Positions 29,248-37,489 of a stretch of 64,000 nucleotides of DNA are shown in pieces. Position 1 is the first letter of the stretch. Each line of letters begins with the position of its first letter. The notes below the pieces were generated by a model that worked only from the letters and a program-made list of their open reading frames with translations, did no database searches and had not been told where the DNA came from. The position numbers were made by a program, and so were the translations under genes. This stretch comes from JACCZX01 sp963791315 (GTDB lineage: Bacteria; Pseudomonadota; Gammaproteobacteria; Burkholderiales; Burkholderiaceae_F), in contig CAWBRQ010000007.1 in assembly GCA_963791315.1 (NCBI GenBank), positions 434,001-498,000 of the forward strand. Direction: 5' to 3'.

Positions 29248-29739
29248 CTATCGCAGGTCTGCGCGCAGGCGAATGGCTTCTATTCGCTTGCGATTGGCGC
29301 CAAAGTCTTTACGGCCCAACCGCGACGCCGAACGGACATGGATGACGTGCGCGGTTGGGTCAAGCAAGAATTCCGCGTCATCGACAAACCGCAGCCAACG
29401 CGTCTCGAACTGCACCGACAGGTACTCCGGGCTGTTCTCAACGATGCGGGCGCCGGGCCAGCCTGCCAGCACATCTCGCAAACGATTCATCGCGAGTGCC
29501 GAGTCCTGCGTGAACGCGATCGGCGCAATTTTGGCGTACTGAACTGCGTATTCGCCTTCGGGCCATAGCGCCGCCTGACTGCTGACGCTGTTCTCCGTGC
29601 GCGACGGCGGTTTCAGCTTGCCTTCGCGTAATCCTGGCTCGGTCGGAGGACGACCCTTGAGGAGTCCAAACTGCCCGGCCGCAAGCAAGAGCAGAGGCAG
29701 GATGACAAGAACGAAGGCGAGGATCGCAAGTGCGCGCAT
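29248..29739 (-). CDS. DUF1499 domain protein
   Basis: 163 residues with one N-terminal transmembrane helix (ALAILAFVLVILPLLLLAAG) and a periplasmic or lumenal DUF1499 domain (NSVSSQAA; WPGARIVENSPEYLSVQFET; FVDDAEFLLDP; RSASRLGRKDFGANRKRIE). The function of the family is unknown. It is the last gene of the one-strand run that includes the ArsS operon, 19 bases after the FAD oxidoreductase gene, so it may belong to that transcript. Confidence 0.85.
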   Translation of the reverse strand: MRALAILAFVLVILPLLLLAAGQFGLLKGRPPTEPGLREGKLKPPSRTENSVSSQAALWPEGEYAVQYAKIAPIAFTQDSALAMNRLRDVLAGWPGARIVENSPEYLSVQFETRWLRFVDDAEFLLDPTAHVIHVRSASRLGRKDFGANRKRIEAIRLRADLR

Positions 29740-29758
29740 GGCTGACAGGCTTCCGTGG

Positions 29759-30877
29759 TTATAGCCGACTCAATTGCGCAATGTAGTCGCGATCGATCCG
29801 GTCTTTCCAGTGCCACACCCAGCCGCCAGCGAACGCCCATGATCCCCAGGACGCGATCGCATGCTTGGGACCTGTCGAGATCAAGTACAGCGCTCTACGC
29901 TGCGGCGTGAACGAAGACAGAGGTTCGCCCGCCGTGGCGGCGATCAAATTGGCTGCGAGCGGCCTAGCTGCACGCACCGCATAGACACCCGATTTAGGTC
30001 GCGGCGTTTCAGTCAGCGCGGCGACATCACCCGCGCCAAACACGAACGGGTGTGAGATCGATTGCAAATGGGAGTTGACAGCGATGAACCCGCGTTCGTC
30101 CAGCGCCAGTTCAGTCTCGTGCAGCCACGTCGCGGCTGAAACACCGGTTGCGAGCAGCGTCGCCTCGGTGGTGAGCCGAATACCGTCTTGGGTGATCACC
30201 GCATCGGGCTCGACGCGCTGAGCGATGGCGTCGAGCACGTGCACGCCGCTTATTGCGAGTGTGCGATGCATCAGCGAACGCGCACGATTCCCGTGGCCGG
30301 GCAGAATCGGCACACCGCCTGTGAGCAGCTGAACACGCATCGGTGAACCCGTCACGTGCGCGCAATGGACGGCAGCCAGTGCGATCTCGACGCCTGCCGC
30401 TCCGCCGCCAATCACCGTCAAGCGAAACAGTTCGCGAGCGGCCTTGGCAGCTCGCATGATGTGTTGGCAGCCAGTCATGAAGGCGTCGAATGGCCGCATG
30501 GGCAGCGCATGTTCACGCGCACCGGTGATCGCATCGACGTCCACCACAGCGCCGGTCGCGATCGACAAAACGTCAAAATCGAACGCCTCGCCTCCGTTGG
30601 TGAAGACGATTCTGTTCGCAAGGTCGAGTCTTTGCACTTGCCCCGATATCAGCTTTGCACCCGAGGCCTGCGCTAGCGCTGCTACGTCGACCGTCAATTC
30701 TTCTGGCGCGTAGTGACCCGCAATCCAGCCTGGCAGCATCCCGCTGTATCGCAACTGCCGCGACGGCGTCACGACGATAACTTCGACGCCCGTGTTTCGG
30801 CGGCGTGCCAGTTCGCGCAGCACGAGCGCATGCGCTTGCCCGCCGCCGGCGAGCAGCAGGCGCTTCACCGCGGGCAA
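29759..30877 (-). CDS. FAD-dependent pyridine nucleotide oxidoreductase (NDH-2/SelD-associated type)
   Basis: 372 residues with a TTG start (GGAG 8 bases upstream). FAD-binding LLLAGGGQAHALVLREL at the N-terminus, an RYSGMLPGWIAGHY segment typical of the family found next to or fused with SelD, the NAD-binding motif LTVIGGGAAGVEIALAA, and the late FAD motif FVFGAGDVAAL. There is no CxxC redox pair. It probably oxidises NAD(P)H for a membrane or cytosolic acceptor. It follows the glycosyltransferase by 18 bases in the ArsS operon; the family recurs beside SelD, which may be relevant because some ArsS homologues are selenoproteins. Confidence 0.82.
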   Translation of the reverse strand: MPAVKRLLLAGGGQAHALVLRELARRRNTGVEVIVVTPSRQLRYSGMLPGWIAGHYAPEELTVDVAALAQASGAKLISGQVQRLDLANRIVFTNGGEAFDFDVLSIATGAVVDVDAITGAREHALPMRPFDAFMTGCQHIMRAAKAARELFRLTVIGGGAAGVEIALAAVHCAHVTGSPMRVQLLTGGVPILPGHGNRARSLMHRTLAISGVHVLDAIAQRVEPDAVITQDGIRLTTEATLLATGVSAATWLHETELALDERGFIAVNSHLQSISHPFVFGAGDVAALTETPRPKSGVYAVRAARPLAANLIAATAGEPLSSFTPQRRALYLISTGPKHAIASWGSWAFAGGWVWHWKDRIDRDYIAQLSRL

Positions 30878-30895
30878 TCCACGTGCTCCGAGAAC

Positions 30896-31588
30896 CTAAC
30901 GCGCATCGCGATATCGCTGCGCCAGTCGCTGCGGATCGGCGCCGAAAAAGTAAGCAACGCGGAATCGCCACATCAGAACGATCGTGCGCCAGATACCGTA
31001 GCGCTGCCAGCGCCGTCCTGATGTCACGACGCGTTTACTGATCGCCGCCGGCGGAGATAGACGCTTGGCGCGCTTTGAAAACTCGATGTCTTCCATCAAT
31101 GCGATGGGCGCAAAACCAGATAATTGGTCAAAGGCGGAGCGCGTGACGAAGATCGCTTGGTCGCCGGTGCAGATGCCAGTCAATCGCGAGCGCCAGTTCA
31201 TCATCGCCGCGACAATTTTCAATATCGGCGCTGCGCCATCGATGCGCACGTCGAAGCGTCCCCATGCGCGTCCGCTGGTTCGAAGTGCGGTGTCGATCAG
31301 GCGATCGGCCGCGTCGGGCAGCTCGCTGTCGGCATGGACAAACAGCAGCACGTCGGCCCCGCCATCAATCGCTGCTCTCGCACCCGCATTCATCTGCTGC
31401 GCGCGCCCGCGCGCCGATTGCAATACTTGATCGGCGTGCGGCTTCGCGAGTGCCGCGGTGTCATCGGTACTGCCGCCATCGATGACGAGCACCCGCGTGC
31501 CATGGGCGCGCAGTGGCGCCAGTCGAGCCAGCGTCGATTCGACCGCGGCGGCTTCGTTCAGGACCGGCACGACCACCGCAAGCCGCAT
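30896..31588 (-). CDS. Glycosyltransferase, TIGR04283-type (arsenosugar biosynthesis family 2)
   Basis: 230 residues of GT-A fold: LAVVVPVLNEAAAVESTLAR at the N-terminus, VLVIDGGSTDDTA, the DxD-like VLLFVHADSELP, then RSRLTGICTGDQAIFVTRS and LMEDIEFSKRAKRL. This combination is that of the small GT2 subfamily annotated as arsenosugar biosynthesis glycosyltransferase. It would transfer a sugar in the ArsS pathway. The start overlaps the DUF547 stop (ATGA), showing tight coupling. Confidence 0.87.
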   Translation of the reverse strand: MRLAVVVPVLNEAAAVESTLARLAPLRAHGTRVLVIDGGSTDDTAALAKPHADQVLQSARGRAQQMNAGARAAIDGGADVLLFVHADSELPDAADRLIDTALRTSGRAWGRFDVRIDGAAPILKIVAAMMNWRSRLTGICTGDQAIFVTRSAFDQLSGFAPIALMEDIEFSKRAKRLSPPAAISKRVVTSGRRWQRYGIWRTIVLMWRFRVAYFFGADPQRLAQRYRDAR

Positions 31589-32412
31589 CAGCGCACGTCG
31601 TTAAGGGACCAGTCGTACTCCAGAAACCGGATCGGCACTTTGCCCGAGCGAAGCTGCGCACGATCCTCCGGAGCATCGGCAAGTTGGTCTGCGTACTTCG
31701 ACACAACATCGTGCATCGAGGAAAAGCCTTTGTGGCCCTGGTCGAAGTCCTTGCCGTACCAATCGAAAATGCGTGATAGTTCGACCGTCTTGGCATTGGC
31801 GTTGTAGCGGTTTCGCGAGCGGTCGGACATGAAGCGCGTGAAAAGCTCGTCGAGCTGCGCGTCGAGTTTGTCCGGCGTCAAGGCGCGATTGCTCAGCATC
31901 GGGCAGCCGACCGATGCGCAGTTGACCGCGACGTGCACGCGCGGATCGTCAAACGCGCCGGGCGCGCGCATCATTTCGTGCTCGATGCCGTCCAGGTGTT
32001 GCGGTTTGCCGAGCAGTGTGAAAAAGCGATCCTTCCATGGGTTGCCGATCACGCTACCGAAATCGCGGATCGATTTCAGGCTGGGATAGCGCGACAGAAT
32101 TTTGTCGATCGTAAATGCGTTGTACGCGTTGGCGAGGAATGCATACTGCTGCGACTTGCTCCAGCCTGCGTATTGCGCCGGCGTGACAGCGGATAGAGAC
32201 TGCAGATACGTAGCGAGTGCCGCGCGCTCCTGTGACAGACTCTTGTAGTCCACCTGACTCGCATTTGCCCGACCTTGAGCGTCGTTGATCAACTTCACGT
32301 GCTTGCGTAGCAGCGCGTCCCAGGCCGCGTGCGTGTGATCGAAACCGGGCTGTGCGGCCGCACACAGCGGAAGTCCGATTAGCGCGAACAGGAAATCACG
32401 CCTTCGCTTCAT
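31588..32412 (-). CDS. DUF547 domain protein, exported
   Basis: 274 residues from the ATG at 32412, with a signal peptide KRRRDFLFALIGLPLCAAAQ. The DUF547 core follows (FLANAYNAFTIDKILSRYP; WKDRFFTLLGKPQHLDGIEH; HVAVNCASVGCPMLSNRAL; IFDWYGKDF). The conserved Asn, His and Cys suggest a papain-like or transglutaminase-like fold, but no activity is established. It overlaps the upstream oxidoreductase gene by 17 bases. It is a regular companion of the other genes in this operon. Confidence 0.85.
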   Translation of the reverse strand: MKRRRDFLFALIGLPLCAAAQPGFDHTHAAWDALLRKHVKLINDAQGRANASQVDYKSLSQERAALATYLQSLSAVTPAQYAGWSKSQQYAFLANAYNAFTIDKILSRYPSLKSIRDFGSVIGNPWKDRFFTLLGKPQHLDGIEHEMMRAPGAFDDPRVHVAVNCASVGCPMLSNRALTPDKLDAQLDELFTRFMSDRSRNRYNANAKTVELSRIFDWYGKDFDQGHKGFSSMHDVVSKYADQLADAPEDRAQLRSGKVPIRFLEYDWSLNDVR

Positions 32413-34648
32413 GCATTCCACCGTGAATCGGTGCGGGCTCATCTGGGTACGCGCGGCGCTTATCACCGTTCATCGAAATCAGCGCCCGGAACACTGCGCC
32501 GAATCCACCGGCCCCGCGGCGCCAAGCCTGGAATGCGGTGAGTACCGCCCACTGTCCCTTTGTGACCGTTGATCTTTTCCATGCGCCGGCCGCGTACTTG
32601 TTGGCTTCGGCCAGAGTTGGATAGATGTGAATCGTGCCGAGAATCTTGTTAAGCCCCAGGTTCTGCTTCATTGCCAGCACGTACTCTGCAATCAGGTCCC
32701 CGGCATGGAGTCCGACGATCGTTACGCCGAGAATCTTGTCGGTCCCCGGAGCCGTCAATACTTTGACGAATCCATCGGCTTCGCCGTCGGCAATCGCGCG
32801 ATCGAGATCGTCGATGCCGTATACGGTCGTCGTGTGCGCGATCTTTTTCTCCTTGGCTTCCTGTTCGTTCAGGCCGACGCGCGCCACTTCGGGATCGGTA
32901 AACGTTGCCCATGGAATCACGCGGTAATCCGCCTTGTACTTTTTGAACGTCCCGAAAAGTGCGTTGACCGCTGCGTACCATGCCTGATGCGACGCAGTGT
33001 GCGTGAATTGATACGGCCCGGCGACGTCGCCGCAGGCGTAGATGTTCGGATAGGGCGTTTGCAAGTAGTCGTCGGTCTCGACGGTTTTCTGGGGAGTCAC
33101 CTTAATGCCAAGCTCCTCTAGGCCGTAGCCGCTGGTGTTCGCCACGCGTCCGACAGCGACGAGCAGCTGATCGAACTCGATCACTATCTGCTTGCCCTCG
33201 TGCTCGGCGATCAAGCGGCGCGCGTCGTCTTTCATCTCAAATCGCACTGCCTTGTGAGCGAGCTTCACATCGATGCCCTCAGCAACGAAGCGTTCGCGCA
33301 CGCGCTGTGAGACCTCAGGATCCTCGCGCACCATCAGTCGCGGCAGCATCTCTATTTGCGTCACGTGACTGCCGAGCCGGGCAAATGCCTGTGTGAGCTC
33401 ACACCCGATCGGACCGCCGCCGAGCACGATCAGCCGTCGCGGCAGCTCGCGCAGACTCCACACGGTGTCCGACGTTAGATATCCGACCTGATCGAGACCC
33501 GGAATCGGAGGAACGAACGGCCGTGCGCCGGCGGCGATTGCGATTGACTTGGTGGTCAATGTTCTGCGACCGCCGACGGTATCGACATCGACCGTCCAAG
33601 GTGAGGTGATTTTCGCCGTGCCGGCGATGCATTCGACGCCGAGCGCTTCGTAGCGCTCGATCGAGTCATGCGGCTCGACTTGGTTAATCACGCGTAAGAC
33701 GCGCTCCATCACGCCGGCAAAATCGAACTTTGCAGTCGCGTGATCGATGCCGAACTCTCGCGAGCGCGCAATGTGCGACATCAGCTTCGCCGATCGGATC
33801 AGCGCCTTTGATGGCACGCAGCCCGTGTTCAGGCAATCGCCACCCATTTTGTGTTTTTCTATCAATGCGACCTTCGCTTTCGTCGCCGCCGCTATGTAGG
33901 CCGATACGAGCCCTGCAGACCCAGCACCGATCACGACCAGGTTGTAGTCATACGACGCGGGCCGCTTGCTCTTCCACTTCGCGTAGACCTTGCGTGCCTT
34001 GATTGCATCGAGCATCTTTTTCGCGGCTAGTGGCAATATGCCAAGTAGAACGAACGCAAACACGAGTCCGGCCGACACGCGAAATTCGCCAAGTTTGGTG
34101 CCGGCGTAGACGTAAACGATCGTGCCTGCCAGCATGCCGAGCTGGCTCACCCAATAGAACGTCCACGTGCGGATCCTCGTCAGCCCCATTAACAGATTGA
34201 CGACGAAAAATGGGAACAACGGCACGAGCCGCAACGCAAACAAGTAGAACGCCCCCTCTTTCTCGATGCCGGCATTGATCGCCGCAAGACGGTCGCCGAA
34301 TTTGGCCTGCACCCAGTCTCGCAACAGCAAGCGCGACGCCAGAAACGCCAGAGTGGCGCCGATTGCTGAAGCGAATGAAACGAGGACGATGCCGACCCCG
34401 AGGCCGAAGATCGCACCGCCGATCAGTGTGAGGACTGTTGCCCCGGGAATCGACAGTGCCGCCATCGCGATATACGCAATCAAGAAAATCGCAGCGGTCT
34501 GCCATGGATGCGCGGCGTAATACGCATCGACCTGTACGCGCTTCAGCTTGAAGAACTCGACCGAAACGTATTGCTGCAAATCGAAAATAAAAAATGCAGC
34601 GACGGCTGCCAGCAGCACAAGCGCGATCAGCAGGCGAGTCTTGTTCAC
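32396..34648 (-). CDS. Fusion: VTT (TVP38/TMEM64) membrane domain plus mercuric-reductase-like disulfide oxidoreductase
   Basis: 750 residues. Residues 1-230: VTT/SNARE-associated domain with about six helices, including the IPGATVLTLIGGAIFG and LFALRLVPLFPFFVVN signature segments. Residues about 240-710: flavoprotein disulfide reductase with FAD motif LVVIGAGSAGLVSAYIAA, redox-active CxxxxC (GGDCLNTGCVPSK), NAD motif RLIVLGGGPIGCELTQ, FAD motif YACGDVAG and dimerisation segment IHIYPTLAEANKYAAGAW. The family includes MerA and dihydrolipoamide dehydrogenases, but there is no HMA domain or C-terminal vicinal cysteine pair. The reductase is thus tethered to the inner membrane, facing the cytoplasm. 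Confidence 0.9.
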   Translation of the reverse strand: MNKTRLLIALVLLAAVAAFFIFDLQQYVSVEFFKLKRVQVDAYYAAHPWQTAAIFLIAYIAMAALSIPGATVLTLIGGAIFGLGVGIVLVSFASAIGATLAFLASRLLLRDWVQAKFGDRLAAINAGIEKEGAFYLFALRLVPLFPFFVVNLLMGLTRIRTWTFYWVSQLGMLAGTIVYVYAGTKLGEFRVSAGLVFAFVLLGILPLAAKKMLDAIKARKVYAKWKSKRPASYDYNLVVIGAGSAGLVSAYIAAATKAKVALIEKHKMGGDCLNTGCVPSKALIRSAKLMSHIARSREFGIDHATAKFDFAGVMERVLRVINQVEPHDSIERYEALGVECIAGTAKITSPWTVDVDTVGGRRTLTTKSIAIAAGARPFVPPIPGLDQVGYLTSDTVWSLRELPRRLIVLGGGPIGCELTQAFARLGSHVTQIEMLPRLMVREDPEVSQRVRERFVAEGIDVKLAHKAVRFEMKDDARRLIAEHEGKQIVIEFDQLLVAVGRVANTSGYGLEELGIKVTPQKTVETDDYLQTPYPNIYACGDVAGPYQFTHTASHQAWYAAVNALFGTFKKYKADYRVIPWATFTDPEVARVGLNEQEAKEKKIAHTTTVYGIDDLDRAIADGEADGFVKVLTAPGTDKILGVTIVGLHAGDLIAEYVLAMKQNLGLNKILGTIHIYPTLAEANKYAAGAWKRSTVTKGQWAVLTAFQAWRRGAGGFGAVFRALISMNGDKRRAYPDEPAPIHGGMHEAKA

Positions 34649-34720
34649 GATGTTTCCCCGGCGATTACTTGGGTGCTCGCACCCCTTGCGAGCGAGCTTA
34701 GGTTGAGCAGTGCTTCGGCA

Positions 34721-35720
34721 TTACGCCGCTCGGCATTCACGCAGCGGTGTGCGGCCCAATGCCTGGTCGACTGAAAAATCGGGCCCATTGAGAATGCGTT
34801 GGTGGTACGAAACTGAAGCTGGTGAGTGCCTTGGCCACAGCTGCTCGAACTCCTCGTCCCATGCAGCAGTGTCGAATTGCACCGCGAGCGCGTCGACGTA
34901 CAGACCGGCAACGTCTGCGCCGTACAGTCGCGCGCCGGCCAACGCGCGCGGAACGGGAACGGTTGCCAGCCGGGTGATCACGCCGTAGCGTGTGCCCGCA
35001 AAATTGGACATGCCAGCCGCGCCGTTGTTGACGACGAATCGCTCGCCGAGTGGAGTGTCGAACACCTTCAGCGCAGGCAGGCACGTATGCGTCGACGCGA
35101 ATCCGTCGAGCGCGGCTTGTTCAAACACGGTGCTTAATGCGGACTCGCGATGCGTGCTGTGCAGCGAATCGTGCGCAAAGCGCCAGCCGGCCAGTGCCCA
35201 GGCGTCGCCATGCACGATGCCGATGCGAGCGCCGCCCACGTCCGCTACCAGGTGCATCGGTAGCGCCGCCAGCCGCGCACGTGTGCCGTGTTTCAACCCG
35301 TCTAACCGACGCGCAGCGGAACGTAGCCTGTCGAGTATTGCATTCGAGCGCTCGACGTCATCGTCGGGGACCGACTCGGGATATGCGCAGCCACAGCCGT
35401 TGGCGTCATCGTCGTCCGCCAGTTCAGTCTCGACGTTGCCGCGCAATGCGGTGTGCCGCGCGACACCGTTGTCGATCTGTGTGAAGGTATCAACGTCAAC
35501 ATCGAACCAGTGATAGTCGCCGTTGAAAACGATTTGCGTACCCACTGTTTCGAGCGCGGCCATCTTTTCGATTTCAGCCAGTGCGAAGCGATTTCCGTAC
35601 AGCCCGCCGACGACGTACAGCACGTCGGCCAGCAGCTCCGGCGGACGCGCAAAAGACGACGGCGAGTAGCTGTAGGACGGAGGGCAGATCCGGCCGGCAA
35701 TACCCGCGATCGTTGTTCAT
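34721..35720 (-). pseudogene. Metallophosphoesterase-like protein of the ArsS cluster, probable frameshift at start
   Basis: The body reads in one frame from about 35700 to the stop at 34721: GRICPPSYSYSPSSFARPPE, LYVVGGLYGNRFALAEIEKM, IVFNGDYHWFD, LRGNVETELA and GIVHGDAWALAGWRF. No ATG is in that frame upstream. The ATG at 35720, 16 bases after the arsS stop, is in another frame, so an indel near 35710 is likely; a GTG at 35623 would cut off conserved residues. The calcineurin-type motifs GNxE and HGDAW are present, but the first metal motif reads GGLYGN instead of GDxHGN. About 332 residues. Likely a modified phosphoesterase acting on a pathway intermediate. Confidence 0.75.
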
Positions 35721-35736
35721 GCCGCGGCGCTCATCG

Positions 35737-36709
35737 CTAGCTGTTGAGCGCGCCACCGCACGACGAGCCCTGCCCGGCGGTGCATGCGTAGCAGTGATCG
35801 GCGATCGCGATCGGGTTGTCGGACAGATCGGTCAGCAACAGGTCCGCCAGATGCACGCGATTCGCGCGGCGGCCTTGCTCGCGCAGCGGAATCGACAGCA
35901 TCTGGTTGAAGTCGCAATCGAACAGGTAGCCGCGCCAATCGACCGACACCAGACTGCGGCACATCACGCCGTCAAGATTGTCATCGCGATGTGCACTGCG
36001 CAGCAGCGCCATGTAGTCGCGAAAAATCCCCTTGCTGACCAGCGTGCTGCCGAAGCGCGAAATCGGCTGATTGGTTATCGTCAACAAGCGGTTAAATCGA
36101 ATGCCGAAGTTTGCGCCAAGCAGTCGCTTGTAGTCGGCCTCGAGCGCGACCTGCGGCGGTGGCAACGACGGGCCCCTGCGGATTGAAGACCAGGTCAAGC
36201 ACCAGTCCGGAAGCGTCCCGCGCATAGCCGAGTGCGTTGAGCTTCTGCAGCCCGCGAATGCTCTTGTCGAACACGCCCGCGCCGCGCTGCTTGTCGACGT
36301 TGTCCTGCGAGTAGCACGGCAGCGAAGCCACGACATGCACACCTTCGTGCGCCAGAAACTCGGCCAGCGTTTCCTGGCCGGGCTCTTCGAGGATCGTCAG
36401 ATTGCAGCGGTCGATCACCTCGGCGCCCATCGCACGCGCCGCGCTGACCAGCGACCGAAAGTGAATATTCAGCTCGGGCGCGCCGCCGGTGAGATCAAGG
36501 ATGCGGATCGAACGAGCACGCATTACCTCCAGCACCAGATCGATGGTCGCGCGATCCATCTGCTCGGTACGGTGTGGTCCCGCGTTTACATGGCAATGCA
36601 CACACGTCTGGTTGCATGTGTAGCCGAGATTGACCTGCAAAGATTCGATCGCGCGGCGGCGAATCGGCGGAAAATCGGTGACTCTCAACAGCGGCAGCGT
36701 CGCATGCAT
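35737..36709 (-). pseudogene. arsS: Arsenosugar biosynthesis radical SAM protein ArsS, frameshifted
   Basis: From the ATG at 36709: LESLQVNLGYTCNQTCVHCHVNAGPHR-type radical SAM core (the segment QVNLGYTCNQTCVHCH carries CxxxCxxC for the 4Fe-4S cluster), LDLTGGAPELN and VVASLPCYSQDNVDKQRGAG. Near 36171 one surplus C shifts the frame. The rest reads on as GPSLPPPQVALEADYKRLLG, GYLFDCDFNQML and the C-terminal Cys-rich tail DHCYACTAGQGSSCGGAL. About 323 residues. In the ArsS family, radical chemistry joins a 5'-deoxyadenosyl group to dimethylated arsenic; some members carry selenocysteine in the tail. The indel is in a run of C's and is probably a sequence error. Confidence 0.85.
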
Positions 36710-36717
36710 ACGAAGTC

Positions 36718-36906
36718 CTATTGCCCCATGCGACGCACCGCGGTGCGCATTAGATCGATTTGGCGCTCGAACCGCGAGCACATGTCGCAGATCGCCAGGT
36801 GTAGCCGTAGCCGCCAGCTATCCGAGGGCCTAATAGGTCGGTCCATGCGCTCCGACAACAAACGGTGCGCGTGGCTGCATGGAATTCGAATCCAGCCGAA
36901 TATCAT
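36718..36906 (-). CDS. Small zinc-finger anti-sigma factor (zf-HC2/ZAS type)
   Basis: 62 residues from the ATG at 36906, overlapping the sigma-factor stop (ATGA). It carries HLAICDMC (the HxxxCxxC of zinc anti-sigma domains) plus an earlier cysteine and histidine (PCSHAH), and no membrane segment. It is therefore a soluble ZAS protein of the kind that releases its sigma when the zinc-thiol centre is oxidised or occupied by a thiophilic agent. Given its neighbours, arsenic or oxidant sensing is a reasonable inference. It is followed after 8 bases by arsS. Confidence 0.8.
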   Translation of the reverse strand: MIFGWIRIPCSHAHRLLSERMDRPIRPSDSWRLRLHLAICDMCSRFERQIDLMRTAVRRMGQ

Positions 36907-37484
36907 GACCGGGCGGCGCCAAACCACTGCATCTCGAGACACTCGCGCAGGCGCATGCGCGCCCGAAATAACATGACGAAGCAATTCGTCGACGTGATGC
37001 CGAGTTCCTTACAGATCTCGTCGGTGTCGTACTCGAGCCACTCTCGCATCATGAAAATGCGCGCCAGACCTGCCGGTAGCTTGTCGACACACATCTGCAG
37101 TACTTCGAAAAACTGCGAGCGATTCAAGCTTTCCTCCGGGTCGCCCCAATCGAGCGGCGAGTTCAGACGATGGCCATCTGCGGCAAACAGCTCGTCGAAG
37201 GTCTCGACTTGCGCTGCCTCGAGCTGTGCATCGCTCGACACCTCGCGCTTCGTGCGACGGAATTGATCAATGATCTTGTGCTTCAGAATGCCGACGACCC
37301 AGGTTTTGAGTTGAGACTGGCCTGCAAAGTTGCGCGACCCTTCCAGCGCGGCGACGAACGTTTCCGATACGACGTCTTCGGCCCAGGTTTCGTTACGCAA
37401 CTGCATACGGGCGATTGCAAGCAAGGTCGGGCGTAAGGCCGCAAGCGAGCTCTGCAGAGAACGCTCGGACGCGCCGGCTTCCAC
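36903..37484 (-). CDS. ECF-type RNA polymerase sigma factor
   Basis: 193 residues from a GTG at 37484, just after the upstream stop at 37490; a TTG at 37535 would overlap that gene. Region 2 (LLAIARMQLRNETWAEDVVS, TFVAALEG, WVVGILKHKIIDQFRR) and region 4 (LPAGLARIFMMREWLEYDTD, EICKELGITSTNCFVMLFRA) are clear, with an acidic linker between. It is followed directly by a ZAS anti-sigma gene and the ArsS operon, so it very likely directs transcription of that operon. No -35/-10 pair could be assigned, because the ECF consensus is unknown. Confidence 0.88.
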   Translation of the reverse strand: MEAGASERSLQSSLAALRPTLLAIARMQLRNETWAEDVVSETFVAALEGSRNFAGQSQLKTWVVGILKHKIIDQFRRTKREVSSDAQLEAAQVETFDELFAADGHRLNSPLDWGDPEESLNRSQFFEVLQMCVDKLPAGLARIFMMREWLEYDTDEICKELGITSTNCFVMLFRARMRLRECLEMQWFGAARS

Positions 37485-37489
37485 TGCGG

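Noticed and set aside
30896..31588. General cell-wall or polysaccharide glycosyltransferase
   Set aside because: The CTGDQAIF and LMEDIEFS motifs and the coupling to DUF547 and ArsS genes point to the small TIGR04283-type subfamily instead.
36092..36709. Reading ArsS as two separate short proteins
   Set aside because: The radical SAM part and the Cys-rich tail are halves of one family, joined without loss if a single surplus C near 36171 is removed.
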